NCBI GenBank assembly: GCA_963921825.1
Contig: OY997595.1
Span: forward strand, 65,379,879-65,443,878
Length of the DNA stretch: 64,000 bases
Reading direction: 5' to 3'
From: Erodium maritimum
Lineage: Eukaryota > Streptophyta > Magnoliopsida > Geraniales > Geraniaceae
Shown here: piece after piece, positions 23,178 to 33,992 of the stretch
How positions within the stretch are numbered: the first letter of the stretch is position 1
Layout of the letters: the number at the start of each line of letters is the position of its first letter
Notes under the pieces: model-generated
The model's input: only the letters and a program-made list of their open reading frames with translations
Told to the model about the DNA's origin: nothing
Database searches by the model: none
Translations under genes and position numbers: made by a program

Positions 23178-24303
23178 AATCCAACCAATCGCCAGCCACT
23201 CGATGGAACTCTAATGACCACGAGCCTGCTCACCGGATTTAACAGCTTCACAGACTCTTGATAAGAAGAAGTTTTCCCAAACTCTCGAGCCACAGAAGCT
23301 CTTCCCAAAGCACACGATCGGAAAACAGGGTCGTTGAACCCATGTTCCACGAGGAGGACGATATTTGCACCGCTCGGTCATGAAACACTCGCGCAAAACA
23401 CACAATGCTAGAGAAATAAATGTCGTTGAGCCTGTGCGCCATGAACAAGGCGATCTGCACCGTCAGGCCACAAAACGGCACAACAATCGAAAATTGTAAA
23501 AACCCGGAGCGAGGAATTGAGCGGGGAAGAAGAGGGGGACGAAGGTAAAGAATAGAAGGGGAGGGAGAGAAAACCTCCACCGACGTCGGTTATGGCCTGA
23601 GGCCACAACCTTTGCCGGTGGAGGTACGAGGGGCGATGGCGGCAATTGTTTGGTTAGGGTAGGGTTGGGCTTGTTGCAAGAGAGCTGTATCAAACGTAGT
23701 TTCAATTCGAATTTTTAGTTGATTGAGTTAAAAGTTTTTTTTGAAACGATTGAGTTAAAAGTTAATATCAAAGTTCGGTTAAGTATTATTCAGATCTTAA
23801 AAAATCATTTACTTTACTATACCAACGAGATAAGACGCAGCGATTGATTGTGCTGCGTGTGACAACATACACGACTTATGTGGATAAATTACGAATCAAT
23901 GACAAAAAAATATCAATAATATTGTATTTGTTTTCCATCGATGAGGTTGTATTTTTAGATTAGAAACAATTTGGGTAAAAATCACAATTTTAATATGCAC
24001 CAAAAATATATAAAATCCAAGTAATTGGGAAACAAAATATTCTACGTCACCCCAAAATGAATTCATGAGTTAAAATGAAATATGCATGATAAAAATTTAA
24101 AATATACTAAGGGAATCAATCTCAATTGTGTATTGCATATTTTTATTAGAAGAGTTAGTTCTTGTTATATATTTTAAGAGACTTTCTATCAGAACTAGTT
24201 GTGTCTCATATTACATGTGTTAAAGATATTTTTGAACATTACAAGTACGAAAATATCTGTAGATCTCGTTATTTCTTGAAAATTAATACGCAGACTACAC
24301 ACA
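23178..24303. other. Transposon-like GC-rich patch, then AT-rich DNA
   Basis: 23200-23700 is GC-rich with short minus-strand ORFs and no domain recognised. It contains a diverged local repeat, with CATGTTCCACGAGGAGGACG at 23340 echoed by GCGCCATGAACAAGGCGATC at 23437. 23700-24300 is AT-rich and empty. Confidence 0.35.
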
Positions 24304-24615
24304 TTAGTTTAAGCTCTTAGTTGAATTGGATTCCAGTACAATCTCAAGATTCAGTCTCCGATTCACACTTACATCCCCGTGAGTTAATGACTCGTCTGTT
24401 GCATCTCCAACTTGTCGTTGCGTATTATCTTGTTGCATCTCCGACCCATTGTTGGAATCACCATCACCATCGTGCTTCTTCATCTTCAACAACCTGTAAA
24501 TGGTGTAACAAAGCATGCGGAGACCAAAAAGTATGGCTACAATGAAGAGAGCTGATAATATGTAGGCTTTGATGGAATGAGGATGACATCCGAGAAAAGC
24601 TCCTACGCATACCAT
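24304..24615 (-). CDS. Hypothetical single-span membrane protein (tentative)
   Basis: A 103-residue ORF not recognised as any family. It starts MVCVGAFLGCHPHSIK, has one hydrophobic span (AYILSALFIVAILFGLRMLCYTIY, about residues 17-40), then a basic KMKKH stop-transfer and an acidic/Gln-rich polar tail. Codons do not look random and membrane topology is coherent. There is no intron evidence and no clear promoter, and the ORF is short. It could be a small real gene, the last exon of a longer gene, or chance. Confidence 0.3.
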   Translation of the reverse strand: MVCVGAFLGCHPHSIKAYILSALFIVAILFGLRMLCYTIYRLLKMKKHDGDGDSNNGSEMQQDNTQRQVGDATDESLTHGDVSVNRRLNLEIVLESNSTKSLN

Positions 24616-25239
24616 AATTGGTGTCGGTCAAAAGAAACTGATTTAACTACCAAAAACATGGGACTTTGATGTCTTTTTTTGATGTTGTTCATGTCGTAAG
24701 GAATAGAGGAAGAAAGTTGGTTGGCTTGTGTTCCTGTGGAGGTCATTCTTGCCTTCCAACTATATACTTGATTGACTTGTATGTCAAGTATTGAATTTGG
24801 AATATCTGATACTAGTTTCATGTCAAGAAAATAGAATAGTTTCATGTCAAGAAAATAGAATCCCACGTGCTTTTGCCCAAACTTTTCATCATTTTTTTTG
24901 AGTGAAAGGTTCAATTTTATATATATATTTATATCATAATGTCGATGTACGTCAAAGAACATGTTCTCGGACCACTAAGGTCAGACAGAAAGAGCAATGA
25001 TTCACTGATCCTTTTTCCACTATAACCGTCACAGACGGTTTTTGAATGCCATATAGGCAAGGACAGAATACGAAAAGGAGGAAGGGGGTATCGGAAATCC
25101 TGAAGGATCTCAATAGTGGTGATGGTGGGAGGTAAGGCTTCTTCATGGGACCCCTTCTAGGGCCAGTTCCCGATGCTCCTATCCCTAGAGAAATGTTTGA
25201 TTCTCTGTTCGATAGGCATTGATCCTACAAAGACAAACT
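24616..25239. other. Gene-free stretch
   Basis: Nothing assigned. It contains a small local duplication, TAGTTTCATGTCAAGAAAAT, at about 24813 and 24837. Confidence 0.4.
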
Positions 25240-25790
25240 CAATTAAAATAAAAAAAATACTCTTTCGATTAGCCAGATCCATAATCGTGAAAGGGGTCGA
25301 GGCGGTTGCGGCGATGGAGGCCAAGGAGAAGGGCGCGCCGGTTGCGGCTGTAGATTCGGCGGCGGCGACTTCAGCGACGACTTCAGAGATGGCGGCGTCA
25401 TCCGAGACGGCAGCGACATCAGAATCGGCGACGACATTAGGGACGGCGGCGACAACATCAGGGACGGCGGTTGTAGAGACAAAAAACCCCAGGGCGGCGA
25501 CTTCAGAGGTGCTTCAGGGGCGGCGGAGGCGGCTGTAGAGACGTCGGCGGCTTCTGGCGGCTTGAAGGTTGGTTGGCGCCTATGTGAGCTAGACGACAAC
25601 CATCAGAATTGTAGAGGGGGACCAAACAAGATCGGGAGACGCGTCGGTGGTGGTGGGGGAGAGTCCACGGCGCGGTGGCTAGCGGCGGCTCTATAGGAAC
25701 CCTAGCAGAGAAAAATCTCGCAGGACCCAAAAAAAATGTACAAAAAAAAAGGGTGAATAGAGAAGAGAAGGAGAACCATGACATAAGTCA
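25240..25790 (+). pseudogene. Gly-rich ORF remnant, relative of 13786-14076
   Basis: In one plus-strand frame it reads GGGDFSDDFRDGGVIRDG and onward with repeated RDGG(C/D) units. This matches the minus-strand RDGGGDF repeats at 13786-14076. At DNA level it is an imperfect array of GGCGGCGAC-type units in which triplet steps keep several frames open. Interrupted and not a working gene. Confidence 0.4.
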
Positions 25791-26789
25791 TGTCAATTGT
25801 CATTACATGGTGTTGCGCAACGACATAGCTTTCAAAACGCTAACAGCACCTATGCCTTTGTCCACATTTAATATAACAATGTGCTAATCTAGGTTTCAGA
25901 TTATTTAAACTCTTCATCATTTAGTGGTGTATTGGAATATAATAATTAAAAATAATTTCCAAATTGTCATATTATATTGAGATAATCATAAAATGGTGGT
26001 ATGAGTATTCATTTTTGTAAATTGATTTTTAGTTAGCAATTGTAGAAAATGTCGTAAAATTGAATTGTGTTGTATTTTTGTGTAAATTTGTTTTATAATG
26101 ATTCACGTTATTCGGTTTGTTGTAACAGATGCCTGTGAATAAAACTTTAGATACCACGTTAATGTGAATAACATATAACATGGTTTTGAACCTTTACAGT
26201 TGAAAATAATATTGTGGGTACAAACAGGGGTGGAGTGGGGGGTCAAATAAGTAATGACAAGGAGCTAAAGACTTTAGCGGGTGGTGGATTTGTGTTGGTA
26301 CAAAGAAGTACCCCTCTTTGAGAACCAAGAACCCATGGATTGGGCGTTTTTTTCCGACCGCTCCTCCCAACCTTTGGTCATTACTATCACCAATCACGGC
26401 TCCTGGCGAGGCTGTTTTACAGACCTCGTCGATGAATCCGATGGTGGGTGGTGAGGTGAGCAAGTTCCCACCCGAATATTGAGGTCGTCTGCCCGGAACA
26501 TAGCCACTCCTCCCTAGTGACATTTCGCTGCTATCTAAGTACCCCTATGAAATCCCAAATCCTCCGTAAGATCGCTAGACTCCCGACCGAAAGTAATGTC
26601 TCGAATAGAAGTAAGACGGCCAGACGAAATTGATGGTGTTTCTGGTTGGTTGAGTATATAGGATAGGTATCAAATACAAATCACACCTTATCGTGCAAAC
26701 TACCAACCAATCTGAGCCATGGGATGTGCCCGCATTAACATCATCATAGCGCGAAGATGTTGACACATGGCGCTCCTCTATAGATGCAC
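25791..26789. other. Gene-free stretch
   Basis: AT-rich to 26200, then a GC-richer part with a 109-residue minus-strand ORF (26523-26194) that I cannot identify and that has no supporting splice or promoter signal. Confidence 0.35.
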
Positions 26790-26995
26790 GCACCAAGTAC
26801 TGGTACCTTACCTAACACGGTGTTATACCTATATATAGAGTGCTAACACCCACATACAGAATGTTGATACTATGTAAAGTCTTGGTACCTTATACGTAAT
26901 GGTATTGGTACCTTACATAACACAGTGTTGGTACCTTGCACACACGGGTATTGGTACCTTACAAATATGGAGTGTTGGTACCTTGCGCATTGCGA
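26790..26995 (+). repeat. Minisatellite with TTGGTACCTTAC units
   Basis: Variable units of about 25 bases share TTGGTACCTT(A/G)C followed by a degenerate AACACGGTG-like part. Copies occur near 26881, 26902, 26926, 26950 and 26974, with decayed ones from 26798. Most intact units carry the KpnI-type site GGTACC. Confidence 0.8.
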
Positions 26996-27172
26996 TCATG
27001 GTCAACACACGATATTGTGCGGTCAAAGGCACGGGCAAAAAGGCCACGTGTACGTATCTAGTGCGCTTCTCCACCTCCGCTTCGGGTCTCTCCCAAACCG
27101 GACCTCCAGCTACTGTCCCAGCATCTCCTCAACTAGGTACTCACGCCGCCGCTGCACCCTCCCCGATACAAC

Positions 27173-27652
27173 GTGCAAGAGCAGCTCTATAGGGCAGTCG
27201 CATCCTCGGCCCCTCCCTACCGCTCCCCACTAGTGCAACATCGGGCCATTTCCAAGCCGGGGCAACCACTACCATTCATCCCTTCATCTACGTGGGCTCT
27301 GGATACCATCGAGGACCGGTTGGGAGGCATCTTACTTGAGGACGATCCGGATGAAGATGTTGTGGTGATGGTCCCGATTGACGTTGTCTATACAGCTTCT
27401 GACGGTCGGTACTGCCACTCCTTGGCCGAGAAGATTGTAGCAGATATTAGTTGCAACCCCAAGATCCTTTGTGGCGTAATGCTCCAATGGTGGAAGGTCA
27501 ACAATTTGGAAGTGGAGTGCCTCTCGAAGAAAGTAGTTTCCTTCCATTTTCCGCTCGTTACTATGATGGACCAAGTCCTCCATAAGGGCATGTGGACTTT
27601 TAGCGGGTACCCACTGATTTTGGCCCCCCTGTTGCCTTGCATGCAATCGTAA
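27173..27652 (+). pseudogene. LINE ORF1 fragment, DUF4283-like
   Basis: A 159-residue ORF whose C-terminal half, LAEKIVADISCNPK... through KGMWTFSGYPLILAP, fits the DUF4283 pattern found in ORF1 of plant LINEs (a start of strand-helix, then 'GMWTF.GY.L.L'). The same domain is clearer at 59.3-60.2 kb. The upstream 26.9-27.2 kb frame is open but not recognisable. Isolated fragment, no zinc knuckle in frame. Confidence 0.45.
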
Positions 27653-28079
27653 TCCATCCCATTTTGTTATATGGAAATAGGGGTGAGGGCCTCAAATGTC
27701 CCAGGGGATACACGAAATGCTCCCATCCGGTCCCTATTGGCGAATACCTTGGGCATTGAAATGACAACCGCTCCAGTACCTACACCTCAATGCTCTTGAA
27801 ATTATCAACAAAAACTGGCATATAACATAGAGCGAAAATTATCCTTTCCTTTGAAAAACGAAGTCATTACCCGAGAAAACAGAGAGTAGAGAGATTATTA
27901 TCGTATATTATGAAATTGTCTTGCTGATTTTTTGTTATGATAAATTTATGAAAGAATGGTTGGTCCAATAGCTTCTTCAGCGACTCCAATGACTATAAAA
28001 AAAAATGGAAAAAAAAATTCCCCCCTTTAATTGGTGACTATCAAAAAAATTAGAAAATGTTACAAAATTTATATGAACT

Positions 28080-29320
28080 GATTTACTCTAGTTTCGATTT
28101 AGTTTGGATGTGGACAGTCCACTCGTCCTTTACTCCATCTCAAGTTCTCAGGCCAACGGGAGCCAACAATCGTACGACTCCAATATGAGAGGCTCCCGGG
28201 TTTTTGTGTCCGATCCGGACGCCTCACCCATCACATTTAGGCTTACCAAGCCCATATCTCGGGAGTGGGTAGAGATGAGGCTCGTTTCGATGACTCTCTC
28301 TAGGTCCAGATTGGGGTGGACACGGACCAGCTGCTCAACACGGAATGTGGAGTGGCCAAAGCCAATAGGACGCATCCGATGAAGGACTTATTGACCTCTA
28401 TCACGTTGGATCTCAAGGGTCAGGTGGGAGAAAATGGAGGACTCTCCCTCCCCCTGGGTTTTCTTGCCCTACATGGAAAATGGAGAGTTTGAAACAAAGA
28501 CATGCGACTTGGTTAAGGAGGATCCCACGGGATACCTTTGGTTCTTTATGGGGCACATCCATGATCGTCAAATGAAACATATGTGATTGCGAAGACCCAT
28601 GGCCTGACTAATGAGAGTCAGGTGGACGAACGGGAGGCGCATGAGGGGAACCTCAGTTACGTGAGTGGGAGCCCCACACAATCACTAACATCTTCTCTAG
28701 AGGGCCCACGGATGGATACTGAGATCTCCCATCGGGTGGGGAACTAGAAAGAATCTCGTGAGAAATCAAGAGGGTTGGGTACCAAGCACTCCAATAAGGT
28801 GCTGAAGACAAAGGGACGAGGTAGGACGAGGCATTTTTACACCTGTACGCGCCAATTGAATTGGGCACTTGATTTGTTAGGGCTTTCGTCCATAGGCTAC
28901 CAAATTATTGATGAAGAAGAAGACGACTCTGATCAGGCGAGGGCTGCAAAACAGCCCCGCTAAGAACCATGAGTTTCCATGGAGTCCGGGGGTAGAAGGT
29001 TAGTGGCCTACCCCTCACAGCCTAGGACCGGTCTTGCCTGTTATGGCTTGGAGGAGCATGCCTACACCACGACCTTTTTGTTGTTTTAGTTTCTTGCATT
29101 TTCTTTATGTCAAATTATCTTGGTTTTTCTTTCAGTTAAGGATATGATATATGAATTTTTATCTTTGTTTAAAATGGAAATTAGACTACTTTAACGGGTC
29201 CAAGAGCGTCAGGTCATTTACAAGAGTCCTGGACTTATTCTGGTACCCAGGGCTTTTAAACATCTTTGTATGGTTTGATTGGCATGTTTAATGCAATCCC
29301 TCGTACCTCGTTTTAAAAAA
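28080..29320 (+). pseudogene. Degraded LINE ORF1 C-terminus and 3' UTR
   Basis: Broken ORFs end with an acidic stretch DEEEDDSDQARAAKQPR (stop near 28964). The region at 61939-62240 ends in a comparable acidic plus ARALKQP pattern. A T-rich UTR with CTTTCAGTTAAGG follows, then ACCCAGGGCTTTTAAAC and a poly-A at about 29314-29322. ORF2 is absent, so this is an internally deleted element. Confidence 0.45.
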
Positions 29321-29324
29321 AATG

Positions 29325-31238
29325 GGTTAAATATCGAAACTTACTCTTAACTATTGGTCACAAACACTACACTACCATATGTTTCAAAACGACAAATGTG
29401 CACTGCCTTAAGTATTGGTAACGTGATCTAGTTAGTAAAAATGGACGGGATATTCTATTCCGTTAGTCATATGACCTCATGTGTCATTTTATAGATAGTA
29501 AATGACGTTTTTGTCCTTACTTATTTTACCTCTATACATTTTATAAGGAACAATAACAAGGGTGCAATGGTAATGTTCCTTATAAAATGTACAGATGTCA
29601 AATAAGTAAGGACAAAATCATCATTTTACCATCCATCAAATGATACGTGAGCTCATATGACTAACGAAGTGGAATATTCCTTCATTTTTACTAACAGAAT
29701 CGCGTGACCAATGCTTTTTGTGAAACGAGTATAGAGGTATTGTATTACTGTAGAACATCAACTTTACAGGGTAGGGCATAACGGCCCAGGATTCCAGATA
29801 TTTTTCTTGGTCGACCGTAGTCCACCAGGCACTCATGGATCCATAAAAATAGTCTGCTTTCAATCGCAGATCCGAACTTAGGAGTTCCCCTTACCGACAT
29901 TTCAAAAATAATAAGACCCAAAGTCCTAAACCTATCTAACCAAAAGTTTATTCGACGTACGACGAAATAAAATGTAGACCTAATAGAAGTTGAGTGTAAT
30001 GCCTTGGTTGCGGATTTCTCGAGACTCCCCGACAGTGGTAGCCCCGGGTTTGTGGATATAGGTCCCATACTGACCTTTCTACCCCCGCCGGGTCCTATCA
30101 TTCTTCCTGTGGAGGGTCATGTCCCTCCAGCTGCATCTTCTGATTCAGTTCCAGCCTGGGCTCAACAAGGCTCTCCTGTAACCCAGCGGCTTCTTCAGTT
30201 ACCCTTGTCCCTTTTGCTTGGACTGTAAACTCTGCCGGTTCCAAAGGGTCCCCTACTCACAGTCCAGAGGGGACGATATAATGTTCATCCCCAGGGAGTT
30301 CTGCCTTTCCAGACACCGTCCCTTCATTCCCAGTCTGGTGGTCCAGGGTTGGGGACCGATTGATGTGTTATATTTTAGTAGGCCTCGTAGATTCATCGGA
30401 ATAGTCTCTTGGGTGTAGCAATGGATCGGAGACCTAAGAGCTGCCGATTGGCGACGCAACTGCCCCTGTGATCGCAGTTCTGCTCCCCCTTCGTCGCCCG
30501 CGTTGATCTTTACCGGTGATATGGTGTCTGTCACCAGAATGATTATCGTGACTGTCTTTGATCTCGGAGCACGACGCTTTAATGTTGACGGTATGTGACT
30601 AGGAACCTTAATGGGGCTCCATTGTTCAAATGGGACCCGGATCACGGACGACGATGACCCTGAGAGCCTCCGATCACACGCCCCCGCATCAAACTGTAAT
30701 CCGAACGTTCCCGGAAGGTTAGACCAGGCGACTCTGTTACTTCCGGTCAGGGACGGAGAGAAGAACGACCGATCACAATGTCGATACGGTTCGATCAGGT
30801 GCCAAACTGGCACCGAGTAAGGATGCCATGGCAGCCCTCGTAGGTGGTCGGACGAGGGGCGCTGCAGGCGAGGATGGTGGGTTGCGATCTGCTACGGCTG
30901 CCAGTGACCAGGTCGGGTGGCGGCATGGTGACGGTGAAGCGGGCTGGGAGGACATACCAGGGGGTATGGGATCCACGGACGATCATGCTGCATTGTGAGG
31001 CCGAGGGGAAGGATCGGAGTGCTGTGTGGAGGCTTCGGAGCCGATGAGAACCACCCCTGTAGGGGTTGAAGACGAAACCCTAACGGGTTTATGGGTGAAC
31101 CCTAGGTAGGGTTTGGGAGAGCGTCGGTTATGTTCACAATGCGTGACCAATACTTAAAGTAGTGTATTTGCCATTTTGAAACGATGGGTAGTGTAATGTG
31201 CGTGACCAATAGTTTAATGTAAGTTTCAATACTTAACC
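29325..31238. mobile_element. Foldback transposon split by a nested retroelement
   Basis: The left end GGGTTAAATATCGAAACTTAC is mirrored by GTAAGTTTCAATACTTAACC at the right. Long arms pair: TTAGTAAAAATGGACGGGATAT (left, about 29434) against GAATATTCCTTCATTTTTACTAA (right, about 29673), around a loop near 29530-29590. The right arm is interrupted at 29713-31140 by the retroelement listed next. A related arm lies around 49110-50061, where another retroelement copy is also inserted. Confidence 0.65.
29713..31140 (-). mobile_element. Longer, diverged member of the poly-A retroelement family
   Basis: Minus-strand insertion bounded by GCGTGACCAAT at 29702-29712 and 31141-31151. On the minus strand its 3' end reads CTCGTTTCACAAAAAG, a diverged version of the family tail, and the 150 bases before it match the 18961 copy (CCGAACTTAGGAGTTCC against CCGAACTTAGGAATTC). 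The 5' part is longer (1.4 kb) and unlike the other copies, with GC-rich broken ORFs. Confidence 0.65.
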
Positions 31239-31352
31239 TAAAAATGATATTCAAGATTTAAATTATATCTATATTAAAAAATATTCCTAAAAAAATAATA
31301 AATCCCATAAATAATAGCAAGAAAAAACCTCAACTTTTATAGTGAGCCGTTG

Positions 31353-31359
31353 TATATAA
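31353..31359 (+). promoter_or_regulatory. TATA-box candidate for the TIP gene
   Basis: TATATAA lies 106 bases before the TIP start codon, with a pyrimidine-rich leader (TCTTCTTCCTCC) after it. This is a typical plant core promoter layout for a highly expressed gene. Confidence 0.6.
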
Positions 31360-31458
31360 CCAACACTAGCTCATACCGTTTCGTGTCATCTCAATCGCTC
31401 TTCTTCTTCCTCCACCTCTTCCTCCAACCTCTCTCTCTCTTTACTCTTAAGAAAAACA

Positions 31459-33263
31459 ATGGCCGGCATTGCCTTCGGACGATTCGACGACACGTTCAGC
31501 TTAGCTTCATTCCGGGCATATCTCGCCGAGTTCTTCTCCACCCTCCTCTTCGTCTTCGCCGGCGTCGGCTCCGCCATCGCCTACAGTTAGTTTCATATCC
31601 ATTTTTCTTCACATTAATTAATCAATTAATCATTATTGCCTCCGATACAATAATCCCCACGGCGGCGATGATGACAGGCAAGTTGACGGAGGGAGCGGCT
31701 CTCGATCCGTCCGGTCTCGTGGCGGTGGCGATCTGCCACGGCTTCGCTCTCTTCGTGGCGGTTTCCGTCGGCGCCAACATCTCCGGCGGCCACGTCAATC
31801 CCGCCGTCACCTTCGGGTTGGCTCTCGGCGGCCAGATCACCATCCTCACCGGCGTCTTTTATTGGATTGCTCAGCTTCTCGGCTCCGTCGTCGCTTGCTA
31901 CCTCCTCAAGGCCGTCACCGGAGGCATGGTACGTGGTCGTAATTACGTTAATGCCCTTCTGTATGTGTGTGAGTGTGTCCTGGTCTTAATCCTCGTATAA
32001 CTGAAATGACCAGGTTTTCGGATCATCCTAGGATGTAATTAATCAGTTACTATTATTAGTGTCTTTTTTATTTACATGCATGCCCCCGGGTTTAGTTTGG
32101 TTTTCATTTAAGTCAAACTATCTTATAGTGAATAAACCAAGAGATACCATTTTAATTGATCGAGTTTATTAAAGCTAATTATAAAAAAAGAGTTCATTAA
32201 AACTAATTAACATGATATTTTTTGTCAATATTTACAAAGGGTTGAGCTGGAAGTCTTATTTATGTAGGATCAACCCTTGTTCTCATTACACATGTCTCTA
32301 ACCAAATGATTTATGTAGTATGATTCAAATACTATATCTGTTAATATATCGTGTTCGTTTGAATCAATTAAATCATATAAATAAATAAATAGATAAATCA
32401 GACTCTTGGTCGCTCGATCTATTAAATATTTTGTGATGAGATCTGATTCTGACCGATTAAAAGCGTCCACAATAGGGGTCGATACCACATAGATGAATCC
32501 AACGTGATTTGTTGTTGATTCAGAATGCACCCACAATAGGAATCGATTCTGGCAGTACGTTCTACATAAAAGCGTCAAGTGTCACAATGAGAGAGGTTGG
32601 AAAGAGGAGAGGGATAGAAACGGGGTCTACTCCCGAATTTATAGCGTCAATATTTTCGACCCAACGAGAGAAAATCATAAAACTAAAAGAAGGAAAATCA
32701 TTTTTTTCGTCACGTCAAACCTAGTAACCGACTCCACTGCCCGAAAGCATTTTGTCGACCCAAGTAGAATCATAGATCAGAAAAGAAAATAAACTTTTTC
32801 GGTCATTTTTTAACATTGAAACCGACTCCATTACAAGTTCTCTAAGAAACATTACATTTTATTTGATCAATATAACATTTTTTTTATTCTCTAGGCGATG
32901 CCGATCCATGGTGTAGCGCAGGGAATGACGGCGACAGAAGGAGTGGTGATGGAGATCATGATCACATTTGCATTGGTGTACACCGTGTACGCGACCGCAG
33001 CCGATCCGAAGAAGGGCTCGTTGGGCACAATCGCACCCATTGTCATCGGGTTCATCGTGGGAGCCAACATCCTCGCCGCCGGCCCGTTCTCCGGCGGGTC
33101 CATGAACCCCGCCAGGTCCTTTGGGCCCGCCATGGTCGGCGGCGACCTCTCCGGCAACTGGATCTACTGGGTGGGCCCGCTCATCGGCGGCGGCTTGGCC
33201 GGTTTCATCTACGGCAATGTGTTCATGAACGGTTACCATGCAACTCTTTCTAGTGACTTTTAA
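31459..33263 (+). CDS. TIP2;1: Tonoplast intrinsic protein, TIP2 subgroup aquaporin
   Basis: Six-span channel of the vacuolar membrane that passes water and, in the TIP2 subgroup, ammonia. Exons 31459-31585, 31678-31928 and 32895-33263 give 248 residues, the usual TIP length. Both pore motifs are intact: NPA at 83-85 and NPA at 197-199. The selectivity-filter residues, placed by the standard spacing from the NPA motifs, are H63, I185, G194 and R200, the TIP2 signature. The start [11 protein letters not shown] and the segment [20 protein letters not shown] match Arabidopsis delta-TIP (At3g16240). Intron 2 (966 bp) is unremarkable. The neighbours downstream are the same as in Arabidopsis once transposons are removed. 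Confidence 0.95.
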
Positions 33264-33320
33264 GTAGAGCGCTTTTGCTTTCTCAAGTGGTTTTTGCTCT
33301 TTTATTTGAAAACATTCTGT

Positions 33321-33326
33321 AATAAA
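33321..33326 (+). terminator. Polyadenylation signal of the TIP gene
   Basis: AATAAA lies 58 bases after the TIP stop codon and is followed by a T-rich stretch, a fitting plant 3' end. Confidence 0.5.
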
Positions 33327-33992
33327 AAGGAGGGAAGGCAATTTTGTTTGCTATTTCCTTCATTTTTTTACTATGTGTTTGGTGTGTTGATAGTTTGGGG
33401 GTTGTTAATAAATTGGATTGATTAGTTTATTTATTTAGTTTTTCCAATCCTGCTCTTACGTGATACGTCCAAGATGGAAATAATTGTAAACAAAAAAAGT
33501 TTTATGGACTTGTGTTTTTTTCCACTTTTTTCTAAATTTAATTAATATAAAATAAGGAAAAAATAATAATAAAAATATTATGTTCCTACTTCTATATTAA
33601 TCTTTTTTTAGTTCTTAATAATAAAGGTAAACAGTTGCTGCGTTGACCCTTTAGGATTCAGTTTTTTCTCAACTGCTACAGTAGGACTTTGAAGATGCTA
33701 CAGTGTCGCCTTCATGTTCTTGACATTTCTGCAAGAACTTGAGGACTGGTATAGTTCATAGCTACAGTATCTTCAACAAAAGTTCATTCATGAGTTCATA
33801 CAGTTCATCACGTCCTTGAGGCAAGCTGTTCTTCCAATCCAACTCCAACCACAATCTGTGACAGATCTCTTCTCTCTGTTACTTCTTTTACATCATTTGG
33901 TGTTGTGTCCAGAGTGGTTTGATACCATCGGACCACCAGTTTGCTTTTGCTTTTACACTTGCTGCTTAATACGTTTTCTACTTGTTGGAAAG

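Noticed and set aside
32859-33341. 160-residue minus-strand ORF
   Set aside because: Antisense shadow of TIP exon 3, caused by its GC-rich third positions.
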